Source: an uncultured Clostridia bacterium
Lineage (GTDB): Bacteria; Bacillota; Clostridia; TANB77; CAG-508
Length of the DNA stretch: 64,000 bases
Direction of reading: 5' to 3'
Assembly: GCA_934167095.1 (NCBI GenBank)
Contig: CAKPKE010000008.1
Span: 7,174 to 71,173 of the forward strand
Below are positions 34,033-43,807 of this stretch, in pieces. Position 1 is the stretch's first letter. Each line of letters begins with the position of its first letter. The position numbers were made by a program, and so were the translations under genes. The notes under the pieces were generated by a model that made no database searches, was not told the DNA's origin, and saw only the letters and a program-made list of their open reading frames with translations.

Positions 34033-34824
34033 TTATGCTATATTTATGAAAGTTGGAGAGCCTACTCTTTTGGCAACTCCAATAGTGATGTCTGTTTCAT
34101 TATTTAAAGAAGGTAAAACTTCTTCTGCAACTGTTTTATATGCAAGCTCTGGAAAATTGTTTTCCTTGCTTAAGTGACCAAGTAGAACATTTGAAAGTCC
34201 AGTAGGAATAAGTTTAGAAACTACTTTTCCGCAAGTTTCATTTGATAAGTGACCATCAGGTCCAGAAATTCTTAGTTTTAATGCATAAGGATATTTTGAA
34301 CACTTTAATATATTTGGATCATAATTTGATTCTAATAAGATAAATTTGCTTTTGGCCAAGTTTTCCATAATTTCAGGTGTAATATGACCTAAGTCAGTTG
34401 CAATACTAGCTTTTTGATTATCATGAAAAAAGTTAAAACCACAAGGATTTGCTGCATCATGAGGAATTGAAAAAGGTTTTAACAAAATATCTTTTATTTC
34501 AAATTCTGAATTTACATCAAATAATTTTTGATTACTATCCAAAATTTTTGCTTTTTGGTCTGGCATGGCTTCCCACGTTTCTTTATTTGCAAAAACAGGA
34601 ATATTATATTTTTTGGAAATAGTTCCTAAACTTTGAACATGGTCAATATGTTCATGAGTTACAAGTATTGCATCTAATGAAGAAATGTCAACATTAATAG
34701 AGGAAAGTGCCTCTGTAATTTTTTTAGCACTTCCTCCAGCATCTATCAATATTTTTGAATTTTCAGTTTGAATTAATGAACTATTTCCTGTACTTCCACT
34801 ACATAAATTATAAAAGTTAAACAT
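34033..34824 (-). CDS. Metallo-beta-lactamase-fold hydrolase, WalJ/YycJ-like
   Basis: 263 residues. Zinc motif LVTHEHIDHVQSLG, ATDLGH and LLESNYD, with GPDGHLSNE as a C-terminal histidine motif. The YycJ/WalJ family has proposed DNA exonuclease activity coordinating replication and division. Reads into rlmH, as commonly seen downstream of walJ in Firmicutes. Confidence 0.88.
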   Translation of the reverse strand: MFNFYNLCSGSTGNSSLIQTENSKILIDAGGSAKKITEALSSINVDISSLDAILVTHEHIDHVQSLGTISKKYNIPVFANKETWEAMPDQKAKILDSNQKLFDVNSEFEIKDILLKPFSIPHDAANPCGFNFFHDNQKASIATDLGHITPEIMENLAKSKFILLESNYDPNILKCSKYPYALKLRISGPDGHLSNETCGKVVSKLIPTGLSNVLLGHLSKENNFPELAYKTVAEEVLPSLNNETDITIGVAKRVGSPTFINIA

Positions 34825-34852
34825 ATATATTGCTCTATTTTATCTTTCTATA

Positions 34853-36112
34853 TTATTCTGTTACTCTTGAAATTTTTGCTCCAAGTTTTCTAAATTTTTC
34901 TTCAATGTTTTCATATCCGCGGTCAATATGGCTTAAGTTGTAAAGTTCTGTTTGACCATTTGCTATAATTCCAGCAATTATTAGGGCTGCGCCTGCACGT
35001 AAGTCTGTTGCATAAACTGGTGCACCAGATAATGAAGAAACACCTTGAATTACAGCAGTTTTACCTTGAGCTGTAATATTTGAACCCATTTTATTTAATT
35101 CATAAGTATATTGGAATCTGTTTTCCCAAATACTTTCATTAATAATACTTGTACCGTCACTAATTGATAAAACTACACCCATCTGAGGTTGTAAATCAGT
35201 TGGAAAACCTGGGTATGGCAATGTTTTTATTGTTGCTTTAGATGTTCTATCATTACACCAAACATGGATTGAATCATCATTAACTTCTACATGACCACCA
35301 ATTTCTTCTATTTTTGCAGTTAAACAATCTAAATGCTCTGGAACACAATTGTGAATGTTTATATCACCTTTAGAAGCAACGGCTGCAAGCATAAATGTGC
35401 CTGCTTCAATTTGGTCAGGAACTACAGAATATGTTTTATTTCCATGAAGTTTTTTTACTCCATTTATTTTTATCATATCAGTACCAGCACCATGAATGTC
35501 AGCTCCCATAGTGTTTAAAAAGTTTGCAACATCAACAATGTGAGGTTCTTTAGCGGCGTTGTCGATTGTTGTAATTCCATTTGCGAGAACGGCTGCAAGC
35601 ATTACATTAATTGTTGCTCCAACAGAAACTGTGTCCATATAAATAGAAGTTCCAACTAATCCGTTTGTTGTAGCTGAAATTTTTCCCTGTGCAACATTAA
35701 CAGTTGCAACTAATGCTTCAAATCCTTTTATATGTTGGTCAATAGGACGAGCTCCTAAATTGCAACCTCCAGGTAGCCCTACTTCAGCGTGACCGATTCT
35801 ACCTAAAAGTGCTCCGATTAAGTAGTATGAAGCACGGAATTTGCTAGTCATATCTAAAGGCGCTGCTCCAGATGTTATATTTGTTGTATCAATTTTTACT
35901 TTATTATTTTCTATCCAATCAATTTTTGCACCAAGTTCTTTTAAAATAGATAATGAGTTTTTTACATCACTAATATTAGGAAGATTTTCTAAAGTGCAAA
36001 CGCCGTCAATTAATAAAGTGGCAGGAATAATCGCAACCGCTGCATTTTTTGCTCCACTTATAGTAACATCTCCGACTAATCTTGTTGGTCCGTTTATAAC
36101 TAATTTTTCCAA
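34853..36112 (-). CDS. murA: UDP-N-acetylglucosamine 1-carboxyvinyltransferase
   Basis: 419 residues. SGAKNAAVAIIPATLL near the N-terminus, the active-site loop PGGCNLGARPIDQHI with the catalytic cysteine (target of fosfomycin), and FPTDLQPQM, DLRAGAALIIAG. It catalyses the first committed step of peptidoglycan synthesis. Gene order murA-yycJ-rlmH all reads leftward. Confidence 0.95.
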   Translation of the reverse strand: MEKLVINGPTRLVGDVTISGAKNAAVAIIPATLLIDGVCTLENLPNISDVKNSLSILKELGAKIDWIENNKVKIDTTNITSGAAPLDMTSKFRASYYLIGALLGRIGHAEVGLPGGCNLGARPIDQHIKGFEALVATVNVAQGKISATTNGLVGTSIYMDTVSVGATINVMLAAVLANGITTIDNAAKEPHIVDVANFLNTMGADIHGAGTDMIKINGVKKLHGNKTYSVVPDQIEAGTFMLAAVASKGDINIHNCVPEHLDCLTAKIEEIGGHVEVNDDSIHVWCNDRTSKATIKTLPYPGFPTDLQPQMGVVLSISDGTSIINESIWENRFQYTYELNKMGSNITAQGKTAVIQGVSSLSGAPVYATDLRAGAALIIAGIIANGQTELYNLSHIDRGYENIEEKFRKLGAKISRVTE

Positions 36113-36192
36113 AATAAATTCCCCCTAATTTGTATTAACAAATTTACTAAGTATATATATAACATAAAAGAGAAATATTTACAACAATTTTT

Positions 36193-36831
36193 TTACTTTG
36201 AAGCAACTTTCATTTTCATGTTTTGGAAAAATTCTACTAGTTTAAACTTGAAGTTCATGGAAGAATTATTGTTAGTTATTAAATCATAAGATTCAGTATC
36301 TAGAGATTCGTTTAAAACTTCCTTTGATTCTTCTGGAACTATGCCTGATGATACATCTACAAAGCATAGAGGCGGAAACATTACACACCACCAATTATGA
36401 CCTGAAGAAGAGCCAATTTTAACATTAAGAGCATCATAATTTCCTGCTGGCAAAACGATATCTCCGTATGTTTTGGTTGGGAAATCCGTTTTAGAAATAG
36501 ATACATCTACTAAGTAGTTATAACCATTTTCTTTTATAACACCATCTGCAATTTCTTTAAACTGTTCTAAGTTATTATTTGCAATTTGCATTGCTTCCTC
36601 TTTTGTTTTTGTATCCGAACATAAATTATTCATGTAATCAAGCAATCTATCACGAACTTTATATTTTAAAGACTGATCTTCATCAGAATCACTATTTGCA
36701 ATTACATGAAGTCTAAATACACTTTCTGAAATATCAGAAGATACATTTGCTACATAAGAATAAGCTGATACAGAAATAAAGCAGAAGAATAAGATTAATA
36801 AAATAAGTACTTTGAAAAATATATGTTTCAT
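36193..36831 (-). CDS. spoIIR: Stage II sporulation protein R
   Basis: 212 residues. N-terminal transmembrane/signal segment (about 6-25), then FRLHVIANSDSDEDQSLKYKVRD, the hallmark of SpoIIR, and GNYDALNVKIGSSSGHNWWCVMFPPLCFVD. Made in the forespore and exported, it signals SpoIIGA to cleave pro-sigma-E in the mother cell. Divergent from the next gene; I see no clear sigma-F box upstream. Confidence 0.93.
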   Translation of the reverse strand: MKHIFFKVLILLILFFCFISVSAYSYVANVSSDISESVFRLHVIANSDSDEDQSLKYKVRDRLLDYMNNLCSDTKTKEEAMQIANNNLEQFKEIADGVIKENGYNYLVDVSISKTDFPTKTYGDIVLPAGNYDALNVKIGSSSGHNWWCVMFPPLCFVDVSSGIVPEESKEVLNESLDTESYDLITNNNSSMNFKFKLVEFFQNMKMKVASK

Positions 36832-37032
36832 AATTAATAAATTCCTTTCATTGTTTTTTTGAATAATTATTTGCTAAAAAACTAAAAAATATACAAGTCT
36901 GGGAAAAAATATAAATACAAAATGTAACAAAAACGTAACAAATAAAGACAGAATAAAACTCTAAAATGTGAAAATAAACGCGAAAAACGGCTAACTGTCG
37001 AAAAATGACGTACGATTACACTTGTAATAATA

Positions 37033-37061
37033 TTGACACAAAAATGTAAAACTGTTAAAAT
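37033..37061 (+). promoter_or_regulatory. Promoter of the 37.1-kb hypothetical gene
   Basis: TTGACA (37033-37038), 17 bp spacer, TAAAAT (37056-37061). Confidence 0.6.
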
Positions 37062-37088
37062 TTAACATAAGAAAGAGAGGTAAATTTT

Positions 37089-37583
37089 ATGATATATAAT
37101 GAAAACATTAAGAGAGTATGTAGTTTTTATGTAAGCGATTGGCATTTTGTAACAATGCTATTACCACATATAAATGAAGAAATTAATGAAAAAGTTAAAT
37201 TTGCCACAATTCTACAAACTGATGAAAAAACATACATGACCACTTTATTAGAAAAATTAAAAATAGAAAATAAAGATGAAGTATTAAAAATAAACTGGAA
37301 TAAAACAGTTCTAAATGAAAGTAATATAAAGGAATTACTTAAAAACTTTAGTGATGAAATTGAAATTATAGTTAAGGGAGATATAAATTTTATAAAACAA
37401 GCAAATGATGAAATAATTAAAAATATTACTAATCAAAAAGTAAAAATTATTAATTGTTACAATATTAATGAGGATAAAGAGAAAATAGCTGAAATATTAG
37501 CAAAACACGACATGGTATTAAATACTTCTGGCGAACATGAAAAAGAAAAATATATACAAAATATTAAGATAGCAAATGCCTAA
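37089..37583 (+). CDS. Hypothetical protein, unknown
   Basis: 164 residues, soluble, no signal peptide, lysine/glutamate-rich, predicted mixed alpha/beta (EIEIIVKGDINFIKQANDEI, VKIINCYNI). Starts MIYNENIKRVCSFYVSDWHFVTMLLPHI. Good promoter and Shine-Dalgarno (AGAGAGGT) show it is a real gene. I do not recognise it. It stands alone between spoIIR and the UDP-sugar operon. Confidence 0.65.
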   Translation: MIYNENIKRVCSFYVSDWHFVTMLLPHINEEINEKVKFATILQTDEKTYMTTLLEKLKIENKDEVLKINWNKTVLNESNIKELLKNFSDEIEIIVKGDINFIKQANDEIIKNITNQKVKIINCYNINEDKEKIAEILAKHDMVLNTSGEHEKEKYIQNIKIANA

Positions 37584-37615
37584 TTTTGGGGTAAAAAACA
37601 AATTAAAAAAAGTAA

Positions 37616-37642
37616 TTGACTATTTAGGGATATTGGTATAAT
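37616..37642 (+). promoter_or_regulatory. Promoter of the UDP-sugar pyrophosphorylase operon
   Basis: TTGACT (37616-37621) and TATAAT (37637-37642) with a 15 bp spacer, or TAATAT two bases later with 17 bp. Confidence 0.5.
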
Positions 37643-37688
37643 ATAGGAATACAAAACATAAAAAAACAGTAGCCGAGAGGAGAAAAAA

Positions 37689-38933
37689 ATGGAAGAAAAA
37701 TACGAAGCCGCAAAAAAAATTTTGGAGAAATACAATCAAGAACAGTTACTTAGTAACTATGACAAATTAACAGATGATAAAAAAGTAGAATTATTAAATG
37801 AAATATTAACTTTGAATTTTAATCAAATAAATGAACTTTACAAAAAAATAAATGTGACAGTAGATTTTAAAAATTCAAAAATAGAACCAATGGAATATAC
37901 AGATAAATCTGCACTTTCTGATGATGAATTAAAAAATTATGAAAAAATAGGATTAGAAGCAATAAAAGCAGGAAAACTTGCAGCTGTAACAATGGCTGGA
38001 GGTCAAGGAACAAGACTTGGACATAGTGGACCAAAAGGTACTTATGATTTAGGATTAGATAGTCATAAATCAATATTTGAAATACTATGTGATACACTAA
38101 AAAAAGCTCAAGAAAAATATGGTGTATACTGTAACTGGTATATAATGACAAGTAATGAAAACAATGAAGCTACAACTAACTTCTTTGAAAAAAATAATTA
38201 CTTTGGTTATCCAAAGGATAAAGTTATGTTCTTCAAACAAGGAGAACTTCCAATGATAGATACTGAAGGAAAAGTACTATTAGGAGAAAATGGCTTAATA
38301 AAAAAGGCTGCTGATGGCCATGGTGGAATATTCTTATCAATGAAGAAAAATGGTGTAATCTATGATATGAAAACAAGAGGAATCGAGTGGGCTTTTATAG
38401 GTGGTGTTGATAATGTTTTAGTAAATATGATAGACCCAGTAATATTAGGTTTAGCAATCAGCCAAAATGTTCAAGCCGCAGGTAAAAGTGTTGTTAAAGC
38501 AAATCCACATGAAAAAGTAGGCGTATTCTGCAAAAGAAATGGAAAACCAAGCGTTGTTGAATACAGTGAAATATCAGATGAAATGGCAGAAGCAACAGAT
38601 GAAAAAGGTGAACTTGTTTTTGGAGAATCACATATATTATGCAATTTATTTAGTGTAGATGCAATTGAAAAAATAAGTCAAAATGATTTACCATATCATA
38701 GCGCATTTAAAAAAGCAAAATACATGGATAAAAACGGAAATATAGTAACTTCTGATAAGCCAAATGCATACAAATTTGAAGCATTTTTATTTGATGCTTT
38801 TGAATCACTAGATAGCATGGCAATATTAAGAGTAAAAAGAGAAGAAGAATTTGCACCAGTTAAAAATGCAGAAGGCGTAGATAGTCCAGAAACTGCAAGA
38901 ACATTATACAAAGCATTTCATGGAATTAAATAA
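37689..38933 (+). CDS. UDPGP-type UTP:sugar-1-phosphate uridylyltransferase (UDP-GlcNAc/glucose pyrophosphorylase)
   Basis: 414 residues. Nucleotide-binding loop TMAGGQGTRLGHSGPKGTYD (about 100-119) and IEWAFIGGVDNVLVNMIDP are typical of the eukaryote-like UDPGP family, not of GalU or GlmU. It joins UTP and GlcNAc-1-P or Glc-1-P to UDP-sugar. Co-transcribed with a phosphosugar mutase that would supply the sugar-1-phosphate, which strengthens the assignment; the sugar is not determined. Confidence 0.88.
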   Translation: MEEKYEAAKKILEKYNQEQLLSNYDKLTDDKKVELLNEILTLNFNQINELYKKINVTVDFKNSKIEPMEYTDKSALSDDELKNYEKIGLEAIKAGKLAAVTMAGGQGTRLGHSGPKGTYDLGLDSHKSIFEILCDTLKKAQEKYGVYCNWYIMTSNENNEATTNFFEKNNYFGYPKDKVMFFKQGELPMIDTEGKVLLGENGLIKKAADGHGGIFLSMKKNGVIYDMKTRGIEWAFIGGVDNVLVNMIDPVILGLAISQNVQAAGKSVVKANPHEKVGVFCKRNGKPSVVEYSEISDEMAEATDEKGELVFGESHILCNLFSVDAIEKISQNDLPYHSAFKKAKYMDKNGNIVTSDKPNAYKFEAFLFDAFESLDSMAILRVKREEEFAPVKNAEGVDSPETARTLYKAFHGIK

Positions 38934-38956
38934 TTTATTTTAAAGGAATTAAAATT

Positions 38957-40684
38957 ATGGAATATTTAAAAAAGTATGAAAATTGGTTAAATGATAACGC
39001 AATAGATGAAGAAACAAAGGAAGAACTAAGAAGCATAAAAGGAAATGATGCTGAAATACAAGATAGATTTTACAAAGATTTAGAATTTGGAACTGCTGGA
39101 CTAAGAGGTGTAATTGGTAATGGAAGTAACCGTATGAATAAATATACAGTTACAAAAGCAACACAAGGTCTAGCAAACTATATAATCAAATGTGGAAAAC
39201 AAGCTCAAGGTGTAGCAATTTCTTATGATTCAAGACACATGTCAAAAGAATTTAGTGAATATACTGCATTATGCTTAAATGCAAACGGAATTAAAACTTA
39301 TGTGTTTGAAAATTTAAGACCAGTTCCAGAGCTATCATTTGCAGTAAGACAATTAAAATGTTGTGCTGGTGTAATGATTACAGCAAGTCATAATCCACCT
39401 AAATATAATGGTTATAAAGTATATTGGGAAGATGGAGCTCAAATAGTACCACCTCATGACAAAGGAATAATAACAGAAGTAAATGCTATAGTGGACTTTG
39501 GAAAAATAAAAACAATAGACAAAGCAGAAGCTATAGAAAAAGAACTTTATAATGTTATTGGCAAAGAGATGGATGATAAATACATAGAAACATTAAAAAA
39601 TCTAGTATTAAATCCAGAAATAATAAAAGAAATGCAAGATGATATAACTATAGTATATACACCTTTACATGGTGCCGGAAATGTACCTGTTCAAAGAATT
39701 CTAAAAGAAATAGGATTTACACATGTATATGTTGTTCCTGAACAAGAACAACCAAATGGTGATTTTCCTACAGTTAGCTATCCAAATCCTGAAGATGCAA
39801 AAGCATTCAAGCTAGCTTTAGAGCTTGCTGAAAAGGTTAATGCTGATATTGTTTTAGCAAATGACCCTGATGCAGATAGGCTTGGAATTTATGCAAAAGA
39901 TTCAGTAACAGGAGAATACAAAACATTTACAGGAAATATGTCAGGATTACTAATCGCTGAATATGAGTTATCTCAAAAGAAACTTCAAAATAAAATACCT
40001 GCAAATGGAGCTTTAGTAAAAACTATAGTATCATCAAATTTAGCGGATAGTATTGCTAAAGAGTATAATTTAAAATTAATAGAAGTATTAACAGGATTTA
40101 AATATATAGGAGAGCAAATTAAAAACTTTGAGGAAACTGGTTCAAATACATATATGTTTGGATTTGAAGAAAGTTATGGTTGCTTAATTGGAACTTATGC
40201 AAGAGATAAAGATGGAATATCTGCGGTAATGGCACTTTGCGAAGCTGCAGCATTCTATAAAAAGCAAGGTTATACTTTATGTGACCAAATGCAAAATATA
40301 TACAAAAAATATGGATTCTTTAAAGAAAGCCAAATTTCAATTACAAAAGAAGGTGCAAATGGAGCAGAAGAAATAAAGAATCTAATGGAAAAAATGCGTA
40401 AAACTATTCCAGAAAGCATTGGAAAATATAAGGTATTAGAATACAGAGATTATAAAGCTGATGTAAAGAGAAATATGCAAACTAAAGAAGAATGTAAAAC
40501 AGGATTACCAAATTCAAATGTTTTATATTATGTGCTAGAAAACGATGCTTGGTGCTGTGTAAGACCATCTGGAACAGAGCCAAAAATAAAATTCTATGTA
40601 GGTGTTAAAGCAAATTCTGAAGAAGAAGCTGTAAAAGACCTAAAAGAATTAGAAAAGACTGTTAAAGAAAAAAGTGAAAATTAG
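38957..40684 (+). CDS. Alpha-phosphoglucomutase/phosphomannomutase (PgcA-like)
   Basis: 575 residues, four-domain phosphohexomutase. Catalytic serine loop TASHNPPKYNGYKVYW, metal-binding NDPDADRLG, sugar-binding GFEESYGCL and phosphate-binding RPSGTEPKIKFY. It interconverts hexose 6-phosphate and 1-phosphate. Follows the pyrophosphorylase by 23 bp, forming a short UDP-sugar pathway. Confidence 0.93.
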   Translation: MEYLKKYENWLNDNAIDEETKEELRSIKGNDAEIQDRFYKDLEFGTAGLRGVIGNGSNRMNKYTVTKATQGLANYIIKCGKQAQGVAISYDSRHMSKEFSEYTALCLNANGIKTYVFENLRPVPELSFAVRQLKCCAGVMITASHNPPKYNGYKVYWEDGAQIVPPHDKGIITEVNAIVDFGKIKTIDKAEAIEKELYNVIGKEMDDKYIETLKNLVLNPEIIKEMQDDITIVYTPLHGAGNVPVQRILKEIGFTHVYVVPEQEQPNGDFPTVSYPNPEDAKAFKLALELAEKVNADIVLANDPDADRLGIYAKDSVTGEYKTFTGNMSGLLIAEYELSQKKLQNKIPANGALVKTIVSSNLADSIAKEYNLKLIEVLTGFKYIGEQIKNFEETGSNTYMFGFEESYGCLIGTYARDKDGISAVMALCEAAAFYKKQGYTLCDQMQNIYKKYGFFKESQISITKEGANGAEEIKNLMEKMRKTIPESIGKYKVLEYRDYKADVKRNMQTKEECKTGLPNSNVLYYVLENDAWCCVRPSGTEPKIKFYVGVKANSEEEAVKDLKELEKTVKEKSEN

Positions 40685-40705
40685 TAAATAATTAATTTAC
40701 TCCTT

Positions 40706-40750
40706 AAAATAGTCAGAAATGTACTTAAAGTATGTTCCTGGCTATTTTTG
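40706..40750 (+). terminator. Terminator after the phosphoglucomutase gene
   Basis: AAAATAGTCAG (40706-40716) pairs with CTGGCTATTTTT (40738-40749). Confidence 0.75.
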
Positions 40751-40847
40751 AAAATAGAATAGGAATATAAGTAAAGCATTTATGGAGTCCTGTGAAATCT
40801 AATAAATTAACTAATTCAATAAATATTTGATTTATTAGATTACCTGA

Positions 40848-40876
40848 TTGACAGTTTTTTTATCGAGTGATATTAT
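40848..40876 (+). promoter_or_regulatory. Promoter of tRNA-Arg
   Basis: TTGACA (40848-40853), 17 bp spacer, TATTAT (40871-40876), 10 bp before the tRNA. Confidence 0.75.
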
Positions 40877-40886
40877 ATTACAAAAT

Positions 40887-40963
<77 letters not shown>

Positions 40964-40970
40964 AAATTAA

Positions 40971-41017
40971 ATACTCTGTAACTTAGCTATATAAATGGTT
41001 ACAGAGTATTATTTCTT
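40971..41017. terminator. Terminator after tRNA-Arg
   Basis: ATACTCTGTAAC (40971-40982) pairs perfectly with GTTACAGAGTAT (40998-41009), followed by TATTTCTTT. Confidence 0.8.
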
Positions 41018-41066
41018 TAAAAATAATGCAATTTTAATACAACTAGATTTTTATAATGCAAAATTT

Positions 41067-41549
41067 TTATTTATTTTTTTGAAGTATTTTTCTTTTTTTA
41101 TTTCTAAGTTCTTTAAAAAATTGTTGAATCATGGTTTTACATTCATTTTCTAAAATACCAGTTTCAATACCTAAAACATGATTAAATTTATAATCTTTAG
41201 ATAAATTTAATACTGATCCACATGCCCCAGTTTTTTCATCCATCGTTCCAATAACAACTTTATCAATTCTACTTAATATTAAAGCACCTGTACACATAGA
41301 ACAAGGTTCTAGCGTTACATACATTGTGCAACCAGTTAATCTCCAAGAATTAAGCTTTTTACAAGCTTTTTTTATTGCTAATATTTCTGCATGGTTAGTG
41401 CAATCATGCTTTGTTTCTTTTAAATTATGAGCTTTTGCAATAATTTTATTATCTTTTACAATAACCGCGCCAACTGGAATTTCTTCTTTTTTGTAAGATT
41501 TTGAAGCTTCTTTTAAAGCTTCTTTCATAAATTTAACTTTTTCTTCCAT
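41067..41549 (-). CDS. tadA: tRNA-specific adenosine-34 deaminase TadA
   Basis: 160 residues. Zinc site HAEILAI and PCSMCTGA, with N-terminal EEIPVGAVIVKDNKIIA. It converts A34 to inosine in tRNA-Arg(ACG). Start ATG 41549; dtd lies 15 bp upstream in the same direction. Confidence 0.93.
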   Translation of the reverse strand: MEEKVKFMKEALKEASKSYKKEEIPVGAVIVKDNKIIAKAHNLKETKHDCTNHAEILAIKKACKKLNSWRLTGCTMYVTLEPCSMCTGALILSRIDKVVIGTMDEKTGACGSVLNLSKDYKFNHVLGIETGILENECKTMIQQFFKELRNKKRKILQKNK

Positions 41550-41564
41550 AAAATATCCTTTAAA

Positions 41565-42020
41565 TTATTTTGATTTTCTATCTTTAGAATCTATTATAAT
41601 AGTAACAGGACCATCATTTAATAAGCTAACTTTCATATCAGCTCCGAAAATTCCTGTTTCAACAATAGGAACTTCTTTTTTACATTCTGAAATGAAATAT
41701 TCATATAGGGGAATGGCAGTTTCTGGTCTTGCTGCTTCTATAAAACTTGGTCTATTTCCATGAGAACAATCGCCATACAAAGTAAATTGAGATATTATTA
41801 AAAGACTACCATTAATGTCTTTTAAGCCTAAATTCATTTTGTCATTTTCATCATTGAAAACTCTAAGATTACATACTTTTTTTACTAAGTAATCAACATC
41901 TGAAATAGTATCAGAAGTAGTAATTCCAAGTAGCACTAAAAAGCCTTTATTAATTTGACCATGTATTTTTTCGTCAATTGTAACACTTGCATTTTTTACG
42001 CGTTGAACAACTATTTTCAT
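41565..42020 (-). CDS. dtd: D-aminoacyl-tRNA deacylase
   Basis: 151 residues. Family motifs SQFTLYGDCSHGNRPSF and NDGPVTI (usual form NSGPVT). It removes D-amino acids and glycine mischarged on tRNAs. Operon with tadA. Confidence 0.95.
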   Translation of the reverse strand: MKIVVQRVKNASVTIDEKIHGQINKGFLVLLGITTSDTISDVDYLVKKVCNLRVFNDENDKMNLGLKDINGSLLIISQFTLYGDCSHGNRPSFIEAARPETAIPLYEYFISECKKEVPIVETGIFGADMKVSLLNDGPVTIIIDSKDRKSK

Positions 42021-42105
42021 ATTAAATCTCCTAAAAAATTAATATATATAATATAAAATAAAACTGGATAAAAATCAAGTATACATAATAAATTTGCAAA
42101 AACAC

Positions 42106-42134
42106 TTGTAAATTATGAAAAAGAGTGATATAAT
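42106..42134 (+). promoter_or_regulatory. Promoter of the first foreign-composition gene
   Basis: TTGTAA (42106-42111), 17 bp spacer, TATAAT (42129-42134). Confidence 0.65.
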
Positions 42135-42179
42135 TATGAAAGTGATCGAAAATTTGAAAAATAAAAGGAGTGAAAAAAC

Positions 42180-42638
42180 ATGATCACAATTCAAATTCTG
42201 GTAGCAGCAGTTGCTGTTGCAGCAATCCTTACGAGTGTTATTGTTCACATGGTGGACAAGAAACATTCGGCCAGTGAGGTTATACGGCTTAATGCTCGGA
42301 TTACCAAATTGGAAGAAGAAACTGTAGCAAACGAGCAAAAAATTAAGCAGCTAAAAGAACTAGCTGCCAATGCAGCAAATGCTGTGTACGTAAAACCATT
42401 TGATGGGCCCCTGTCGGTTTCAGATGCTGAAGTCATTACCGATAATGCATTTATTCAGCCTGAAGGTGATGACAAGTATGTGATGTATGTGAGCAAAAAC
42501 ATCACAGGTACTGACAATCAGTTGGTTGTTTTGAAAGATAAAAAACAGCCGGCGCCTGATAGGGTTAATGTTCGACTCTTTTTGTATGTTGGTTCATACA
42601 ATGGAAAGAGTGTCACTCCAGACGAGAAAAACAAGTAA
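42180..42638 (+). CDS. Unknown membrane-anchored protein, foreign base composition
   Basis: 152 residues. N-terminal transmembrane helix (IQILVAAVAVAAILTSVIV), a short coiled coil (LNARITKLEEETVANEQKIKQLKELA) and a C-terminal domain with KYVMYVSKNITGTDNQLVVLKD. Shine-Dalgarno AAAGGAGTG. Codon use is far richer in G/C at third positions than neighbours and includes two CGG codons (EVIRLNARI), absent from native genes. It has its own promoter and a GC-rich terminator. I do not recognise the family; recent transfer is likely. Confidence 0.65.
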   Translation: MITIQILVAAVAVAAILTSVIVHMVDKKHSASEVIRLNARITKLEEETVANEQKIKQLKELAANAANAVYVKPFDGPLSVSDAEVITDNAFIQPEGDDKYVMYVSKNITGTDNQLVVLKDKKQPAPDRVNVRLFLYVGSYNGKSVTPDEKNK

Positions 42639-42657
42639 TTTCCTTCGTCTTACAAGA

Positions 42658-42687
42658 GGGCGGTGCGATGCACCGCCCTTAAATTTT
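42658..42687 (+). terminator. GC-rich terminator of the first foreign gene
   Basis: GGGCGGTGC (42658-42666), loop GAT, GCACCGCCC (42670-42678), then TTAAATTTT. It is much more GC-rich than native terminators in the window. Confidence 0.9.
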
Positions 42688-42791
42688 GTATAAAGTTAAA
42701 TATTATAACAAGTCAAAAGTTAAAAGCAATTCTGTATAGTAAATGCAAATTGTATGAAGATAAATATTATGTAAAATAATCAATAAATCTA

Positions 42792-42820
42792 TTGAAATGA
42801 AAATTAAAATGTAGTATAAT
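42792..42820 (+). promoter_or_regulatory. Promoter of the second foreign-composition gene
   Basis: TTGAAA (42792-42797), 17 bp spacer, TATAAT (42815-42820). Confidence 0.65.
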
Positions 42821-42865
42821 AAACAGTACGTTCGTAAGAATGAATAAATATAAGAGGTGTTTTTT

Positions 42866-43771
42866 ATGCAAAAGTTCAGCGAAAATGATGTAAAACGGGC
42901 ACTGTTAAAAGCATATGCCCAGTTCATCAAGGAAGAGGATATTTCTGTAATGCCAAAAGAAGGTATCTTTGTTCAGGGTGCTACTCCTCATGGCAAAAAA
43001 GCCGTGGAAGTGTCAACCGTTACGAAAAACCTAGACTGCAAAGAGGTGACTATGGAAGATGGGACAGTACTCAAAGTACTGGGAACTGTCCAGGTGGATG
43101 GACACCTTGTTGAGCCCAAAGTTACAACTGGTGAGAAAATTACAACTGTTGCATTTTCTCTGTTTGATGAAGAGAAAGGAAAGGATGTAGAGCATAAGTA
43201 TGTCTACATGGACCCTGAGTTCTTGAAAGACATGACAAGAACCATCAATGGCACGGACCATCTACCCTGGGAAGAATGCGTGATGTATGCGCTGGAGCAA
43301 GCTACCCAGCTTAAGAGCATGCCCAGTGAGCTTGTGGTCTACAATGGCCACTATAGAATTGAACCTTGGGTGAACACAGTTACTTCTAAAACGAATCGTA
43401 TGGTTCGGAAGGAGACGGCTAAAATCACGGATAATGTCTCCAATATTTTTTTGGAGAACATTCCAATCACGGCCACTTTGGTGAGACCCAAAATGGAGGG
43501 AGAAGATCCTATTCAGATGGGTGGCTTTATCGTCACAGATGAAGTAAAGAACACTCAGAACATCAACAGGTTCTTGATGACCGTGGATGGCTTCTGCAAA
43601 GCCGTTGCGGATGAACTGATCGTTATCGCCAAGGAAAAGGAGGCCGAGCATCATAAGCAGTACCACGGAACTGTTCAGGTGAGCGTTGATACCAAAGAGG
43701 AACTTTCGTTCCTTAACCGCATCAAGGCGATCTGGCAGAAGTTTAAGGAATGGCTGGATGGAAACGGCTAA
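42866..43771 (+). CDS. Unknown soluble protein, foreign base composition
   Basis: 301 residues, no signal peptide or transmembrane helix; mixed alpha/beta with a C-terminal amphipathic stretch (FLNRIKAIWQKFKEWLDG). Start ATG 42866 with AGAGGTG 6 nt upstream; the GTG at 42857 lies in that Shine-Dalgarno. Codon use is G/C-rich (CTG, GGC, ACG) and includes two CGG codons (VKRAL, MVRKE). Single-gene unit with its own promoter and GC-rich terminator, like the preceding gene. I do not recognise the family. Confidence 0.65.
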   Translation: MQKFSENDVKRALLKAYAQFIKEEDISVMPKEGIFVQGATPHGKKAVEVSTVTKNLDCKEVTMEDGTVLKVLGTVQVDGHLVEPKVTTGEKITTVAFSLFDEEKGKDVEHKYVYMDPEFLKDMTRTINGTDHLPWEECVMYALEQATQLKSMPSELVVYNGHYRIEPWVNTVTSKTNRMVRKETAKITDNVSNIFLENIPITATLVRPKMEGEDPIQMGGFIVTDEVKNTQNINRFLMTVDGFCKAVADELIVIAKEKEAEHHKQYHGTVQVSVDTKEELSFLNRIKAIWQKFKEWLDGNG

Positions 43772-43807
43772 AGGACACCAAGGGTGACTTATAAGTTATC
43801 CTGCACA